Assembly (NCBI RefSeq): GCF_026625145.1 | Contig: NZ_CP113088.1 | Location: 1,591,501-1,655,500, forward strand | Reading direction: 5' to 3' | Source: Lacinutrix neustonica | GTDB lineage: Bacteria > Bacteroidota > Bacteroidia > Flavobacteriales > Flavobacteriaceae | Length of the DNA stretch: 64,000 bases | Part shown: positions 33,055 to 43,400 of the stretch, piece after piece | Position numbering within the stretch: the stretch's first letter is position 1 | How the letters are laid out: every line of letters starts with the position of its first letter | Translations under genes and position numbers: made by a program | The notes under the pieces: generated by a model | What the model saw: only the letters and a program-made list of their open reading frames with translations | What the model was told of the DNA's origin: nothing | Databases searched by the model: none

Positions 33055-33740
33055 TTATAAATAATTTTTTAATTCAAGGAGATGATCGATTTGTTTTATA
33101 TGATCTTCCATCTCCACTTTATGGTAATTAAAACAAATTGCATCCAGTCCTATATTTAAAGCACCGTAAACATCTGCTTCCGGATTATCTCCAATCATGA
33201 TACCATGTTCCTTTTCTATATTTGCAAGGGACAGGGCATGATGAAACATTTTAGGATTGGGCTTTTTTACACCCACCATTTCTGAGTTGGTAATGGTTTC
33301 AAAATAATGAGCGATTTTGGCTTTCTCCAATTTACTCTGCTGTACCTCTTCAAAGCCGTTAGTAATAATATGTAGTTTGTACTTTGGTTTTAAGTACTCT
33401 AAAATTTCTATAGTTCCGTCAAAAACATGATTATGCGTGGTAAGATAATCAATGTAGTCAATCGCTAATTGATGAATGGTTTTATCTGAAATTTTCACAT
33501 CTAAAACATCAAAGGTCTCTCTTAATCTTCCGTATCGTAAATTTGCTTTACTAACTTTTTCAGCACCATAAAGCTTCCAGTACTTTAAATTGATGGGGTG
33601 GTAGGCTTTAGAAAATAATTCGAAATCAATGACAACAGCATTCTTCTTAAAAATAATCTCAAAAGTTAGTGCAGAATTTTTATCAAAATCCCGAGTGTAT
33701 GGTCAAGATCAAAAAAAATATCGGTGATGCTATGCTTCAT
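33055..33740 (-). CDS. HAD family hydrolase, YjjG-like nucleotidase (one lesion)
   Basis: About 228 residues. HAD motif I FFDLDHTL is at the N-terminus, motif II IITNGF in the middle, the motif III lysine near VGVKKPNPKMF, and motif IV MIGDNPEADVYGA. The cap arrangement and the HTLxDFDKNSALTF sequence match YjjG-type 5'-nucleotidases. A one-base deletion near 33690 falls in that x position: the sequence reads CTCGGGAT where CTC TGG GAT or CTC CGG GAT is needed. Its start overlaps the deacetylase stop by 11 bases. Confidence 0.85.
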
Positions 33741-35029
33741 TTTCTGAGTCTAAAATAATGTTAAATAATTCTTTATACCCTTGCCAGGTCTCATCGGCTC
33801 CAAAGGTATAATTATGGAACACAGAAACAAACTCACCATTCACTTTTTTTACTTCATCAATCACTCTATTCAACATCATCTTTTTGTCTAATAAAGACTG
33901 GTGTTTTAATAGTGCATAATCTAATACGTGATAAGTGTTTATGCGCAAAGGGGTTTGAATTTCGTAATCTAAATCGTAATAGAAAAAGGGTGTACACGTT
34001 CCTGCTCTAAAACCTATATGTTTAATGTATCCCATGGTATAGTCTTCGGGTATTTCTAATTCTACTAAATTCCTATACGATTCGGGTAAGTTTAATTTTG
34101 AAAAAGAATGCCTTGAAGCTTGTAGTTCCTGATTGGTAATGGACTCCATTCTTATTTTTTCTGCCTTTAAAATAGCCTTATTTTCCAATGCAAAAAAAGA
34201 GGCTTTCAATCCAATTCGGAATAGTCTCCTACTTGCTTAATCAACGACTGAAAAGCTGATTTTTGTGCATTGATATTTTTGTCGTACGTGGAAAAATCTC
34301 CAATAAGGAAAAAGAATATAAACTTATTAACGACTTGTTTTTGCTTGTTAATAATGTACTTAAAGGTATCATATGGATCGTTTTTCAAACCAAAAAGCAC
34401 CACATAACGTTGATAAACTTTTTTTAATTTAAATCTCGAAAGATCTCTTATGGTCCCACCAAAAGTTCGCATAATGCCTTTTAATTTAAAGGCATAAGCA
34501 CTTGGCACATCTATTACAGGCGTGATTTTGTACTGCCGCTCGGAAAAACAAAATCTGGGTAATGTGCTTTCAATAACTTTCTAAATTTAAAAGCCCATAT
34601 GTCAACCACGGGCTGATTTAAAAAACCATGATTAAAGGCTAAGCTTTCCTCTGCGGTAAAGCGTCCATAATCGTCTTTAACATGTGGTAAATACTCTTCA
34701 TATCTGCTTAACAGATAAAAAGAAGCAGCAAAAATATCAAAGGGCAAAGCACTAGATTCTCCATTAGCAAAAAAACACTTGGTGTCTTCCCATTCGCTCA
34801 CATTCAAATCTAAATCATCGAGCCCTTGCTCAAACAGGAGCTCATTAGCACGCATAAAAATTTCATGACTCAGCGGTTGTCTTGTGTAAGACATTTTTAA
34901 ACTATCATGTGCTATAAATTCTTCAATCGTTGTGGTGAAATTTACAGGTATACCTATAATTCGTGTACAAATTTGTTTAAAAATGTACTTCACCCTTGGT
35001 GTGATTTTATGTGTATAAACTAGAAGCAT
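33730..35029 (-). CDS. Polysaccharide deacetylase family protein (two lesions)
   Basis: About 433 residues after correction. An N-terminal uncharacterised domain (HDSLKMSYTRQPLSHEIFMR, FDIFAASFYLLSRYEEYLPH, GRFTAEESLAFNHGFLNQPV) precedes a NodB-like catalytic part with VIDVPSAYAFKLKG, FFFLIGDFSTYDKN and HIGFRAGTCTPFFYYDLD. The first catalytic motif (Asp-Asp in typical NodB) is weakly conserved, here IDVPSAY, so activity is uncertain. CCGGA deletions near 34513 (FVFPERQYK) and 34214 (GDYSGIGLKASFF) break it; repair gives 1302 bases. The ATG overlaps the radC stop as TAATG. Confidence 0.83.
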
Positions 35030-35726
35030 TACATTAAATTTTCGTCTGCAAAGCTAAAATAAGCAGTTTCTGTGACGATTATGTGATCTAATACTTTTAT
35101 ATCTAAACTTTGTGCGGCTGTTTTCATCTTTGTTGTGAGTGCTTTATCTGCCTGGCTTGGCAATAAAGTGCCGAAGGATGATTATGAACCAGCAAGATCC
35201 CTACTGCTCCTACTTCGAGTGCTGTTTTGAGTGCCAAACGCACATCGACTAGCGTTCCTGTAATACCACCTTTACTCAATTGATTTTTTTGAATGACTTT
35301 ATTAGAATTATTTAAATATACAATCCAAAATTCTTCGTGAGGGAGCTCTCCAATAAGCGGTTGCATAAGTTCGAAAACAGAAGCACTAGATGTGATTTTT
35401 TCTAGTTGTAATGCTTCTCCTCCACGCCGCCTTCTCCCTAATTCTAAAGCAGCAATAATGGTAATGGCTTTAGCTTCACCAATACCTTTAAATGCCATAA
35501 GCTGTTTAATGGACAACCTGCCCAAGGCGCTCAAATTATTATCTACACTTGCTAAAATACGCTGACATAGCGCAACGGCACTCTCTTCTCGATTTCCTGA
35601 ACCTATTAATATGGCAACCAATTCTGCATCGCTCAGTGCCGTTTTACCCTTGTAAAGTAATTTTTCACGGGGCTGATCGTCTTGTGACCAGTTTTTTATA
35701 GAAAAGGACGCTGGTTTTTTAGTCAT
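35029..35726 (-). CDS. radC: RadC/JAB-domain protein (one lesion)
   Basis: About 232 residues after correction. The N-terminal helix-hairpin-helix (LMAFKGIGEAKAITIIAALE) precedes a JAMM metalloprotease-like domain with LVHNHPSGTLLPSQADKALT, retaining the His-x-His and Asp ligands. The C-terminus reads LDHIIVTETAYFSFADENLM. A CCGGA deletion near 35183 falls exactly in the HNHPSG motif; without repair the JAMM core is destroyed. Family function is debated despite the DNA-repair name. It overlaps the next gene by TAATG. Confidence 0.9.
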
Positions 35727-35844
35727 CTTATAAATCTACATATTTTTTTTTGTTTTCACTTTTAAATGCTGAAAGACTCTACATATGCATCCTATTATTA
35801 AGAAAATATTGTAAATTTCAGACACATTCTTTAATCATTTCGTT

Positions 35845-36288
35845 ATGCAATCCATTTTTAATCCTGAAACGCACCAAGAGATCCTTAACCGTGTTGACAA
35901 TCTAAACGAAAATTTGCAGCCTAATTGGGGAAAGATGACGGTAGGCCAAATGTTGGCACACTGCCAAATTCCATTAAACGTTATACTTGAGAAAGAAGAT
36001 TATGGTTTAAAACCAAACTGGCTTATTAATCTACTCTTCAAGAAATCAATGTATAACGATAAACCATGGCGTAAAAATATGCCAACACCAAAACGTTTTC
36101 AAGTAATCGAAACCAAAGATTTTAATACCGAAAAACAAAAACTAGTGACGCTTTTGAATGAACTCCACGAGCATAAAGAAAAAACCAATTGGCAACCGCA
36201 TCCCGCTTTTGGTAAATTAACCAAAGACCAGTGGGGACAAATGCAATACAAACATTTAAATCATCACTTAACACAATTTGGCGTTTGA
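35845..36288 (+). CDS. DUF1569 (DinB-like) protein
   Basis: Complete 147-residue cytoplasmic protein of the DinB/YfiT-like four-helix superfamily. It carries MTVGQMLAHCQIPLNVILEK near residue 30 and HPAFGKLTKDQWGQMQYKHL with NHHLTQFGV at the end, typical DUF1569 histidines that could bind a metal. The function is unknown. The stop TGA overlaps the TTG start of the next gene. Confidence 0.82.
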   Translation: MQSIFNPETHQEILNRVDNLNENLQPNWGKMTVGQMLAHCQIPLNVILEKEDYGLKPNWLINLLFKKSMYNDKPWRKNMPTPKRFQVIETKDFNTEKQKLVTLLNELHEHKEKTNWQPHPAFGKLTKDQWGQMQYKHLNHHLTQFGV

Positions 36289-36878
36289 AATACCCACCAA
36301 AACACCATCAGGACAATGATATCAGTCACATGATTGAAGTCATTAAAACCTATCCTTTAGCTACAGTTATTTCTGTAAAGGATGGTCAACCACTAATCAC
36401 GCATTTACCATTAATTTATGAAGCAGGTAAACTAATTGGGCATATCGATATTTATAATCCGCAAACTGAGTTACTAAAGGACAATCACGATATTACCATT
36501 ATATTTTCCGGACGAGAATGTTATATTTCGCCAAGTATATACACCTCAACCCAGTTACCTACTTGGAATTATATTAAAGTGCATTTAAAAGGAACTGTGA
36601 AACGTATAGAAAGTAACGCCGCTTTAAAACAGAGTTTGATAACCATGACTGAATTCCTGGAAGCACCTGATCACAACTATATTTTAGAGCCCGATAATCC
36701 TAGATTGGATGCTAACCTCAACTATATTAAACTGTTCGAAATAGCAATCACCCATTGGGAAGGCAAATTTAAACTCTCACAAGACAAGCACCCTAAAGAT
36801 ATTAGAAATGCCCGTGCCGAATTACTTCGTGCTAATCAAGAACGTGTGAGGGCCTTTTTAGATACTGTTTTCGTTTAA
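36285..36878 (+). CDS. PaiB-like FMN-binding protein
   Basis: FMN-binding split-barrel protein of about 197 residues, like Bacillus PaiB. I choose the TTG at 36285 as start, giving LKYPPKHHQDNDISHMIEVI, because it matches the family N-terminus and overlaps the DUF1569 stop by TTGA. Earlier ATGs lie inside DUF1569. Family features are TYPLATVISVKDGQPLITHL, VIFSGRECYISPSIY-type flavin loop (here IIFSGRECYISPSIY) and TWNYIKVHLKGTVKRI. It ends VRAFLDTVFV. Translational coupling with DUF1569 is likely. Confidence 0.85.
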   Translation: MKYPPKHHQDNDISHMIEVIKTYPLATVISVKDGQPLITHLPLIYEAGKLIGHIDIYNPQTELLKDNHDITIIFSGRECYISPSIYTSTQLPTWNYIKVHLKGTVKRIESNAALKQSLITMTEFLEAPDHNYILEPDNPRLDANLNYIKLFEIAITHWEGKFKLSQDKHPKDIRNARAELLRANQERVRAFLDTVFV

Positions 36879-36904
36879 AACAAGAAATATAAAATAGTAA
36901 GATT

Positions 36905-37614
36905 TTAAAAGAGTGTATATAGTGTTGTGACTATAACACCTCTCCCTTCATTTAAACTAATAGACAACAGTTGTTGTTCTTCTTTTGTCTTTAAGTTAAA
37001 AGGAGATACCAACAGGTTTACACCACTGTGCTTTTTTAGCCTAATGCCTTGCCCTGAAATAATATCTTTATTAGGTGTAAAATCTCCTTCGGAAGATGTT
37101 CTGTTATAATAACATACTTGTATGCACTTAACTTAGGTAATATCTTTTGTATTTCAGCATTCGACAAATGCTGTAGGACTTGGCGCAATACTACACAATC
37201 TCCAATAGGTAGCGCATCTCCTGCGATATCTAAACAGTGGAATTCTAAATTTTCTGCTTTAAATTTTTCTGTATTGCGTGCTATAAGGTCCGGTACTATA
37301 TCTAACCCTACATAGTGTTTTGTATGCTTAACTAATGCTTTTCCCACATTAAAATCCCCACAACCTAAATCACACACCACCATAGGACTTTTAAAAGACT
37401 TTAAGAAGTTAGTTAAAACGATAATGTATGGTTCTACAATCTTAAGATTATGCGATCCATCACCGGAATAAAAATCGGAAGTATGGCCTCCCCATAGGTT
37501 CATGGCATAGACTTGTTCCATCGCTTTTTTCGTGGGCCAAGGCTTCTTTACTCCTCCCGTTTCATTTTCGTTCTTTTTCATAAACACCTTATTGATTATT
37601 CTGAAGTCATGCAC
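36905..37614 (-). CDS. Class I SAM-dependent methyltransferase (one lesion)
   Basis: About 236 residues after correction. Motif I is VVCDLGCGDFNVGKAL, followed by YVGLDIVPDLIARN and VVLRQVLQHLSNAEI, a Rossmann methyltransferase core. The N-terminus is KKPWPTKKAMEQVYAMNLWG with WGGHTSDFYSGDGS. A CCGGA deletion near 37093 (TEHLPEGDFTPNKDI) shifts the last 65 residues, which end GVITTLYTLF. It follows mpl by 28 bases; the start may be the later ATG (MKKNENETGG). The substrate is unknown. Confidence 0.82.
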
Positions 37615-37642
37615 TTAAAAGGTTAAACACATCAACAAAAAA

Positions 37643-38997
37643 CTACTCAATTAACGCTTTTAAAGCCTCAAAATCTAAACCGCCGTAATTTCCGGAGCTC
37701 ATTAACAATAAGGCTTTATTCTCAAAATTTTGTAAGAAAAGAAACTGTTTAAATGCTTCCGGATTGGTGTAAATTATTAAATCATCACGCTCAAAAGCGG
37801 TTGCTATTTGTTCATGTGTAACTTCTTCTAATTTTTTTATCTCTACAGCGTGTGGCGAATAGAATACTACAGCTACATCGGCAGCATCCAATGCCCCCTT
37901 GTATTCTTTTAAAAATTCAGCATTGAGACTACTATAGGTATGCAGTTCTAAACATGCAATGAGTGAGCGGTTTTCATATTGTGCTTTCACGGCATTTGTT
38001 GTGGCTTCCACTTTGCTTGGTGAGTGTGCGAAATCTTTATAAGCAACGCTATTTTTGCTTTCGGCAATTTTCTCTAAACGTTTGCTTGCCCCTTTAAAGG
38101 TTGCAATCGCTTCATAGAAATCATCTTCATCAATACCCATATGTTGACAAATCCATTTGGCGCCAGCGAGATTATTCAAATTGTGTTTGCCAAAGACTTC
38201 TATTGGCACATCACCTTCTGGCGTTTCCAGCAAAGTCTGCCCGTTTTCTACAGTATACTCTGGCGTAGTATACGGTAATTTACGTATGGGATTTAGAGAG
38301 GCTTCCACGACTCGTTTCACTTCAGCATCTTCTTCATTATAATTAATACTTCCACCGTTTACAATACTATCTACAAAAAGGCGAAACTGCTCTACATAGT
38401 TTTCATAGGTTGGAAACACATTAATGTGATCCCAGGCTATACCGCTTAATAAAGCAATATTTGGTTTGTATAAATGAAATTTGGGTCTCCGATCTATTGG
38501 AGAACTCAAATACTCATCCCCTTCCAGTACAATAAAATCATTGTCCTCGGTTAATTTTACCATGACATCAAACCCCTCCAATTGTGCTCCAACCATATAA
38601 TCTACGTCGCGATCGTGATAATGCATCACATGTAATATCATAGAAGTTATCGTTGTTTTACCATGACTCCCACCAATAACTACTCTGGTCTTATGTTTAG
38701 ATTGTTCATATAAAAACTCAGGATAAGAGTAAATTTTAAGCTCCAATTCCTGTGCTTTTAACAATTCGGATTGTCTTCTTTAGCATGCATCCCCAGCACT
38801 ATGGCGTCTAAATGAGCGGTTATTTTTTCGGGAAACCAGCCAAACCGTTACGGCAACAATCCTTTCGCTTCTAAGCGTGATTTCGAAGGTTCAAATATGG
38901 TGTCATCACTACCTGTGACTTGGTAACCTTTATTATGTAAGGCTAAAGCGAGGTTATGCATGGCACTACCTCCTATAGCTATAAAATGTACGTTCAT
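37643..38997 (-). CDS. mpl: Mpl-like Mur ligase (two lesions)
   Basis: Peptidoglycan-recycling ligase of about 451 residues, predicted to join UDP-MurNAc to recovered tripeptide. The N-terminus MNVHFIAIGGSAMHNLALAL is MurC/Mpl-like; the ATP site is RVVIGGSHGKTTITSMILHV; then FIVLEGDEYL, GKHNLNNLAGAKW and a C-terminal DFAHSPSKVEATTNAVK. A CCGGA substitution near 38849 turns GLLPERFGW into a stop (CCGTAA), and a CCGGA deletion near 38769 (DNPELLKAQ) shifts the frame. With one base added the span is 1356 bases. MurC is the alternative, but MurC belongs to the dcw cluster and Mpl fits this context. Confidence 0.87.
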
Positions 38998-39197
38998 AGA
39001 GTTGTTTTATGAAGTGTAAATATAAGAATTGTTACTTCTAATTTTAATGGAGATTTTGGATTTCTACGAGGAGGTCCAGCAATCGTTGTGCCACAGCTCT
39101 AATAGTAACTTGCAAAACACGAATAGGAAAACTAAAAACCAACACGCCGCATCTACAGGAAAGGCTATCACCCTGCAAGCAGGTACTCGTCTAACCA

Positions 39198-40151
39198 TTA
39201 CAGATTATTTATCGCTTTTTTTTCGTCTTTGAATGCCTCAATTTTTGGCAAGTCGGCAATAGCTTTATCTATCCACAGCAACGCCTCCGTTTTATTTGCC
39301 TTGTGTTTATATATTTGTGCCAAACGATAATACGCCCAAGATTTAGGTACCCCATCTTTAGCACTGTAATGTGAGATATACTGTTTTAAACAGCGCTCCC
39401 CTTTTTCCAGTTGCACATTATATTCGGCACATACTTTACCTATTTGATAATGCATCGCATTACGATTGTGTTTCACATTTGACGCTTCTATAGTTGTTAT
39501 AGCCTCATTGGCCTTTCCTTCTTTTTCATAAAGCTTAGTGAGCTTATCAAAACAGTTCAAAGAACCTCCTTCTTTTATCGCAAGTTTATAAAATTTTTCT
39601 GCTAATTCAGGCTCATTATCATATTCATGGATATAGCCTTTTGCCAAATACCCATCTACTTTTGAAATATTAAAAAGTTCTTCTGCATATTTTAAACTTT
39701 TAGCCTTGCTACCTCCAATAATCCCTGGTAATTGCATGTATAATTCTACTAAAGCCCAACGGGTATCGATGTGATTGGGATCTAATTCTGCCGATTTTAA
39801 AAAAGCCGATTTCACATCACCAATAATGCCTAATGCTGTTATTTTGTTAACAGACAACGCTTTCATTCCTAAGGCCCCTCCGTATTTATAATGATAATTT
39901 GCGCTATTAGGCTTAGCTTCTGTTAGGGTTTTATATTGCTCTCCTGCTTCTTCCCATTTTTTCCGGTGGCCATAGGCATCACCCAATAATTCAATGGCTT
40001 TTAAGTCTGAAGGGTTTTCACTAACAAAGACCACTAGTTTTTGTTCCGCTTCAACAAAGTTTTTTTGCTCAATTAAGCCTTCGGCTTCACTATATATGGA
40101 TTGGGCCAAAGAAAAAACTGGCAACAGTAGTAAAAGGATGAGTTTTCGCAT
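39198..40151 (-). CDS. Periplasmic tetratricopeptide-repeat protein
   Basis: Complete 317-residue protein with a Sec signal (LILLLLLPVFSLAQ). Several TPR units run through it: NPSDLKAIELLGDAYGHRKK, KPNSANYHYKYGGALGMKAL, ELAEKFYKLAIKEGG and SWAYYRLAQIYKHKANKTEA. The segment PGIIGGSKAKSLKYAEEL is conserved in this flavobacterial group. It is probably a scaffold or adaptor; no partner is evident. mpl begins about 200 bases downstream, so co-transcription is uncertain. Confidence 0.85.
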   Translation of the reverse strand: MRKLILLLLLPVFSLAQSIYSEAEGLIEQKNFVEAEQKLVVFVSENPSDLKAIELLGDAYGHRKKWEEAGEQYKTLTEAKPNSANYHYKYGGALGMKALSVNKITALGIIGDVKSAFLKSAELDPNHIDTRWALVELYMQLPGIIGGSKAKSLKYAEELFNISKVDGYLAKGYIHEYDNEPELAEKFYKLAIKEGGSLNCFDKLTKLYEKEGKANEAITTIEASNVKHNRNAMHYQIGKVCAEYNVQLEKGERCLKQYISHYSAKDGVPKSWAYYRLAQIYKHKANKTEALLWIDKAIADLPKIEAFKDEKKAINNL

Positions 40152-40456
40152 TATAAAAATTATTCGTGCTAAATTAATATTCTATTGGTATTATTTTTGA
40201 TTTTAAATAAAAAACATCATGTGAAATTAAAGTTAGTGTTCCTCAAAATGGTATGATTCTATTAAAAAAAATCTAAAATAAAAGGTTTACTTTTAAAGTA
40301 CCTTAGTTTACTCAATGAAACGTTGCTTTTGCGCATTTGGTCTTTTGTAAAAAAACAAGTCCAACTATATTGCTTCATAAAACATGACGAAAACAAAATA
40401 CGTCTTAAAATATTGCAAACGAACACCATTATCTTTAAAAAAATAAATATTAAAAA
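40152..40456. other. Intergenic region before the alpha-2-macroglobulin gene
   Basis: 305 bases between divergent genes. A short open frame on the minus strand (40262-40516) overlaps the start of the macroglobulin gene and has no recognisable features, so I do not call it. The sequence is AT-rich and must hold two divergent promoters, but I see no convincing consensus or repeat. Confidence 0.45.
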
Positions 40457-43400
40457 ATGAACAGATTCCTTACGATACTCATTATAGTTCTTTTTGCCAA
40501 TACCTCTTTCTCCCAAAACAACAACTATTCCAAATTATGGACCGAGGTTGAAAATTTTGAAATGAAGGGGTTGCCAAAATCTGCTTTAAAACTTGTTGAA
40601 ACCATTGAGGCAAAAGCCGGAGACGAAAATAACGCGCCACAAAAAATTAAAGCGCTCCTCTTTAAAAGCAAGTTTATACTCACTTTAGAAGAAGCGGCTC
40701 AACTCAATATCGTTAATGCTTTTAAAACTGAAATAAAAAACAGCGCGGCGCCCACTAAAAACGTATTACAAAATATTTTAGCTACACTTTACTGGCAATA
40801 CTTTCAGCAAAATCGTTGGAAATTTTATAACCGTAGTACGACAAACGAAAAAGTTGATCCTGAAGATTTTAGAACTTGGGATTTACAAACCTTATTTGAT
40901 GAAGTACACAGGCATTTTGAACACTCTTTGGAAAACAAATTAATTCTTCAGCAAACTAAACTAGAAGCTTATAGTGCATTACTTCAAGAACAAAAAGATT
41001 CCAAAATTTACCGTCCTACACTATATGATTTTTTGGCACACAACGCCCTTCTATTCTATAACACTACCGAAAACACCATTACTAAACCAGCTTATAAATT
41101 TATAATTGATGATGCCAAGTATCTTGCGAAATCTGAAGAATTTGCTAAGCTCACCTTAGCCTCAAAAGACACGTCCTCTTTAGAATTGAATGCTTTAAAA
41201 CTCTATCAAGCGTTAATTAAATTTCATTTAAAGGATAAAACCCCTCATGCTCTAGCGGCTGTAAATATAAGTCGTTTGGATTATGTTAAAGAACATTTGA
41301 TTATACAGAACAATGAAGCCCTTTTAATTGACACCTATAGTGCAGAAAGTGCTCGTGTTGCTTCACACGAAGTTTCAGGTTTATATGATTATGAAATAGC
41401 AACTATTTATGCCAATCAAGCCAATAGTTATTCGCCCGAAGCCCATATAGAAATGCAATGGAAAAACAAAGAAGCTTTAGCGATATGCGATACTGTAATT
41501 TCAAAATTTCCAAAAAGTAACGCTGCAGATAAGTGTAAGGGACTCAAAGCCCGAATTGTTAATCCGAGTTTGAGTATTTTAACAGAGTCATTGCTTCCTG
41601 TGCAAACCCATGGTAGACTCTTAGTGACACATAAAAATTTGGACCAAGTATGCCTTTCAGTTTATAAACTAACTGAAAAGCAATATGAAAAATATGCTAA
41701 AATCTATAGAAAAGCAGAGCGTGAAGCATTTATTGCAACTTTAACCGCTAGTAAGAACTGGGACTCCGCTTTAAACAACGAAAAAGACTATCAGTTTCAC
41801 CGAACCGAAATAGTGATGCCGCCATTAGAGAATGGGCGTTATTTGATAACAGGTATAACCAATGATCTGGATCAAAATTTCTTAACCTTTTCGAATGTTC
41901 AAATCACAAATATTGCCATTTTAGAATATGATTATGAAGACAAAAAACACCTTCAAATCATAAATAGAACTCATGGGAAGCCTATTGAAAATGCAAAAGT
42001 AAGATTAGAGTACACTTACGATAATGAGGTGCGTGAAACGGTGAATAAAACAACCGATTCCGAGAGGTAAGTTGGTCATAACGAAACCCAAAAACGACAG
42101 GCGTCATGTGAATATTAAGGTCATAGATAAAAGTGAGGTGGCTTACTTTGAAAACTTGTACATCAATGGTTATTACAACAACAAATACAGCGATGAGCCA
42201 GTAAGCTATAACACCTTTTTATTTACAGATCGAAGCATCTATAGACCAGGACAAACCGTTTATTTTAAAGGCATTGCGATATCAACAAAGGACGAAACGT
42301 CTCAAGTGATTACTAACCAACAATTAACAGCCTCTTTATATAATGTTAACGGAGAGAAAATAAAGACAATAGATTTAATAACAAATGATTATGGCTCGGT
42401 TGCAGGTGAATTTATATTACCTAGTGATGGTTTAACAGGAACCTTTAGCTTGCGTTTAAAAGGCAACAATATTTATAATGGTTATGCCTCCTTTTCGGTT
42501 GAAGAGTACAAGCGACCAAAATTTGAGACCAGTTTCAACCCTATTACCGAGAGTATTAAAGTAAATGACAGCGTCACTGTAACAGGAAAAGCTTTGGCCT
42601 ATGCCGGCGCCTCAATTTCTGATGCTAAAGTAGTGTATCGTGTGAAGCGAAATGTACAATATCCACGTTGGTATTATTGGAGACATCCAGTAACTACAGA
42701 TCAAGGTCAAGAAATCACACACGGAGAAACACTAACAGATGCGACTGGGAATTACACCATTACCTTTAAAGCCATTCCGAGACGAAACGGTTGAGAAGGA
42801 AAGTTTACCCATTTTTAAGTACGAAATCACGGCAGAGGTTACTGATCTTAATGGGGAAACTCAAAGTGCTACCACCATTATCAATGTGGGCTATCATGCG
42901 TTGTTAGCAAGCCTTTCTATTCCTAACAGTTTAGACAAAACAGAAAAAGACCACCAAATTAGTATTGATACTAAAAATCTAAACGGTGAATTTGTACCTG
43001 CAAAAGGCAACATTAAAATTTACAAATTACGAGCTCCGTGAAAATGTGTTACGCCCAAGACCATGGCCGGCTGGAGATTATAAAAAACTAAAAAAAGCAG
43101 ACTTTAAAAAGCTGTTTCCACATGATGCCTACGATACTGAAAGTGATCAAGAGCAATGGGAGAAAGGTGAATTGGTTTTTGATGAAAGCTTTGATACCCA
43201 AGAGACGAAGACCATAGCGCTAGGAAACATAAAAAAATGGGCATCGGGAGAATATATTGTAGTACTTGAAAGTAAAGATAAGTTCGGACAATTAGTAAAA
43301 GACGAAGCCAAAACACGCTTGTATAGTGCGAAAGACAACACCTTAGCAGACCAGCAATTATTTAGCGTGACCACAAATAAACAAACTTACGAGCGTGATG

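Noticed and set aside
39029..39232. Small plus-strand gene between mpl and the TPR gene
   Set aside because: No recognisable features, overlaps the TPR gene end and has skewed composition; probably chance.
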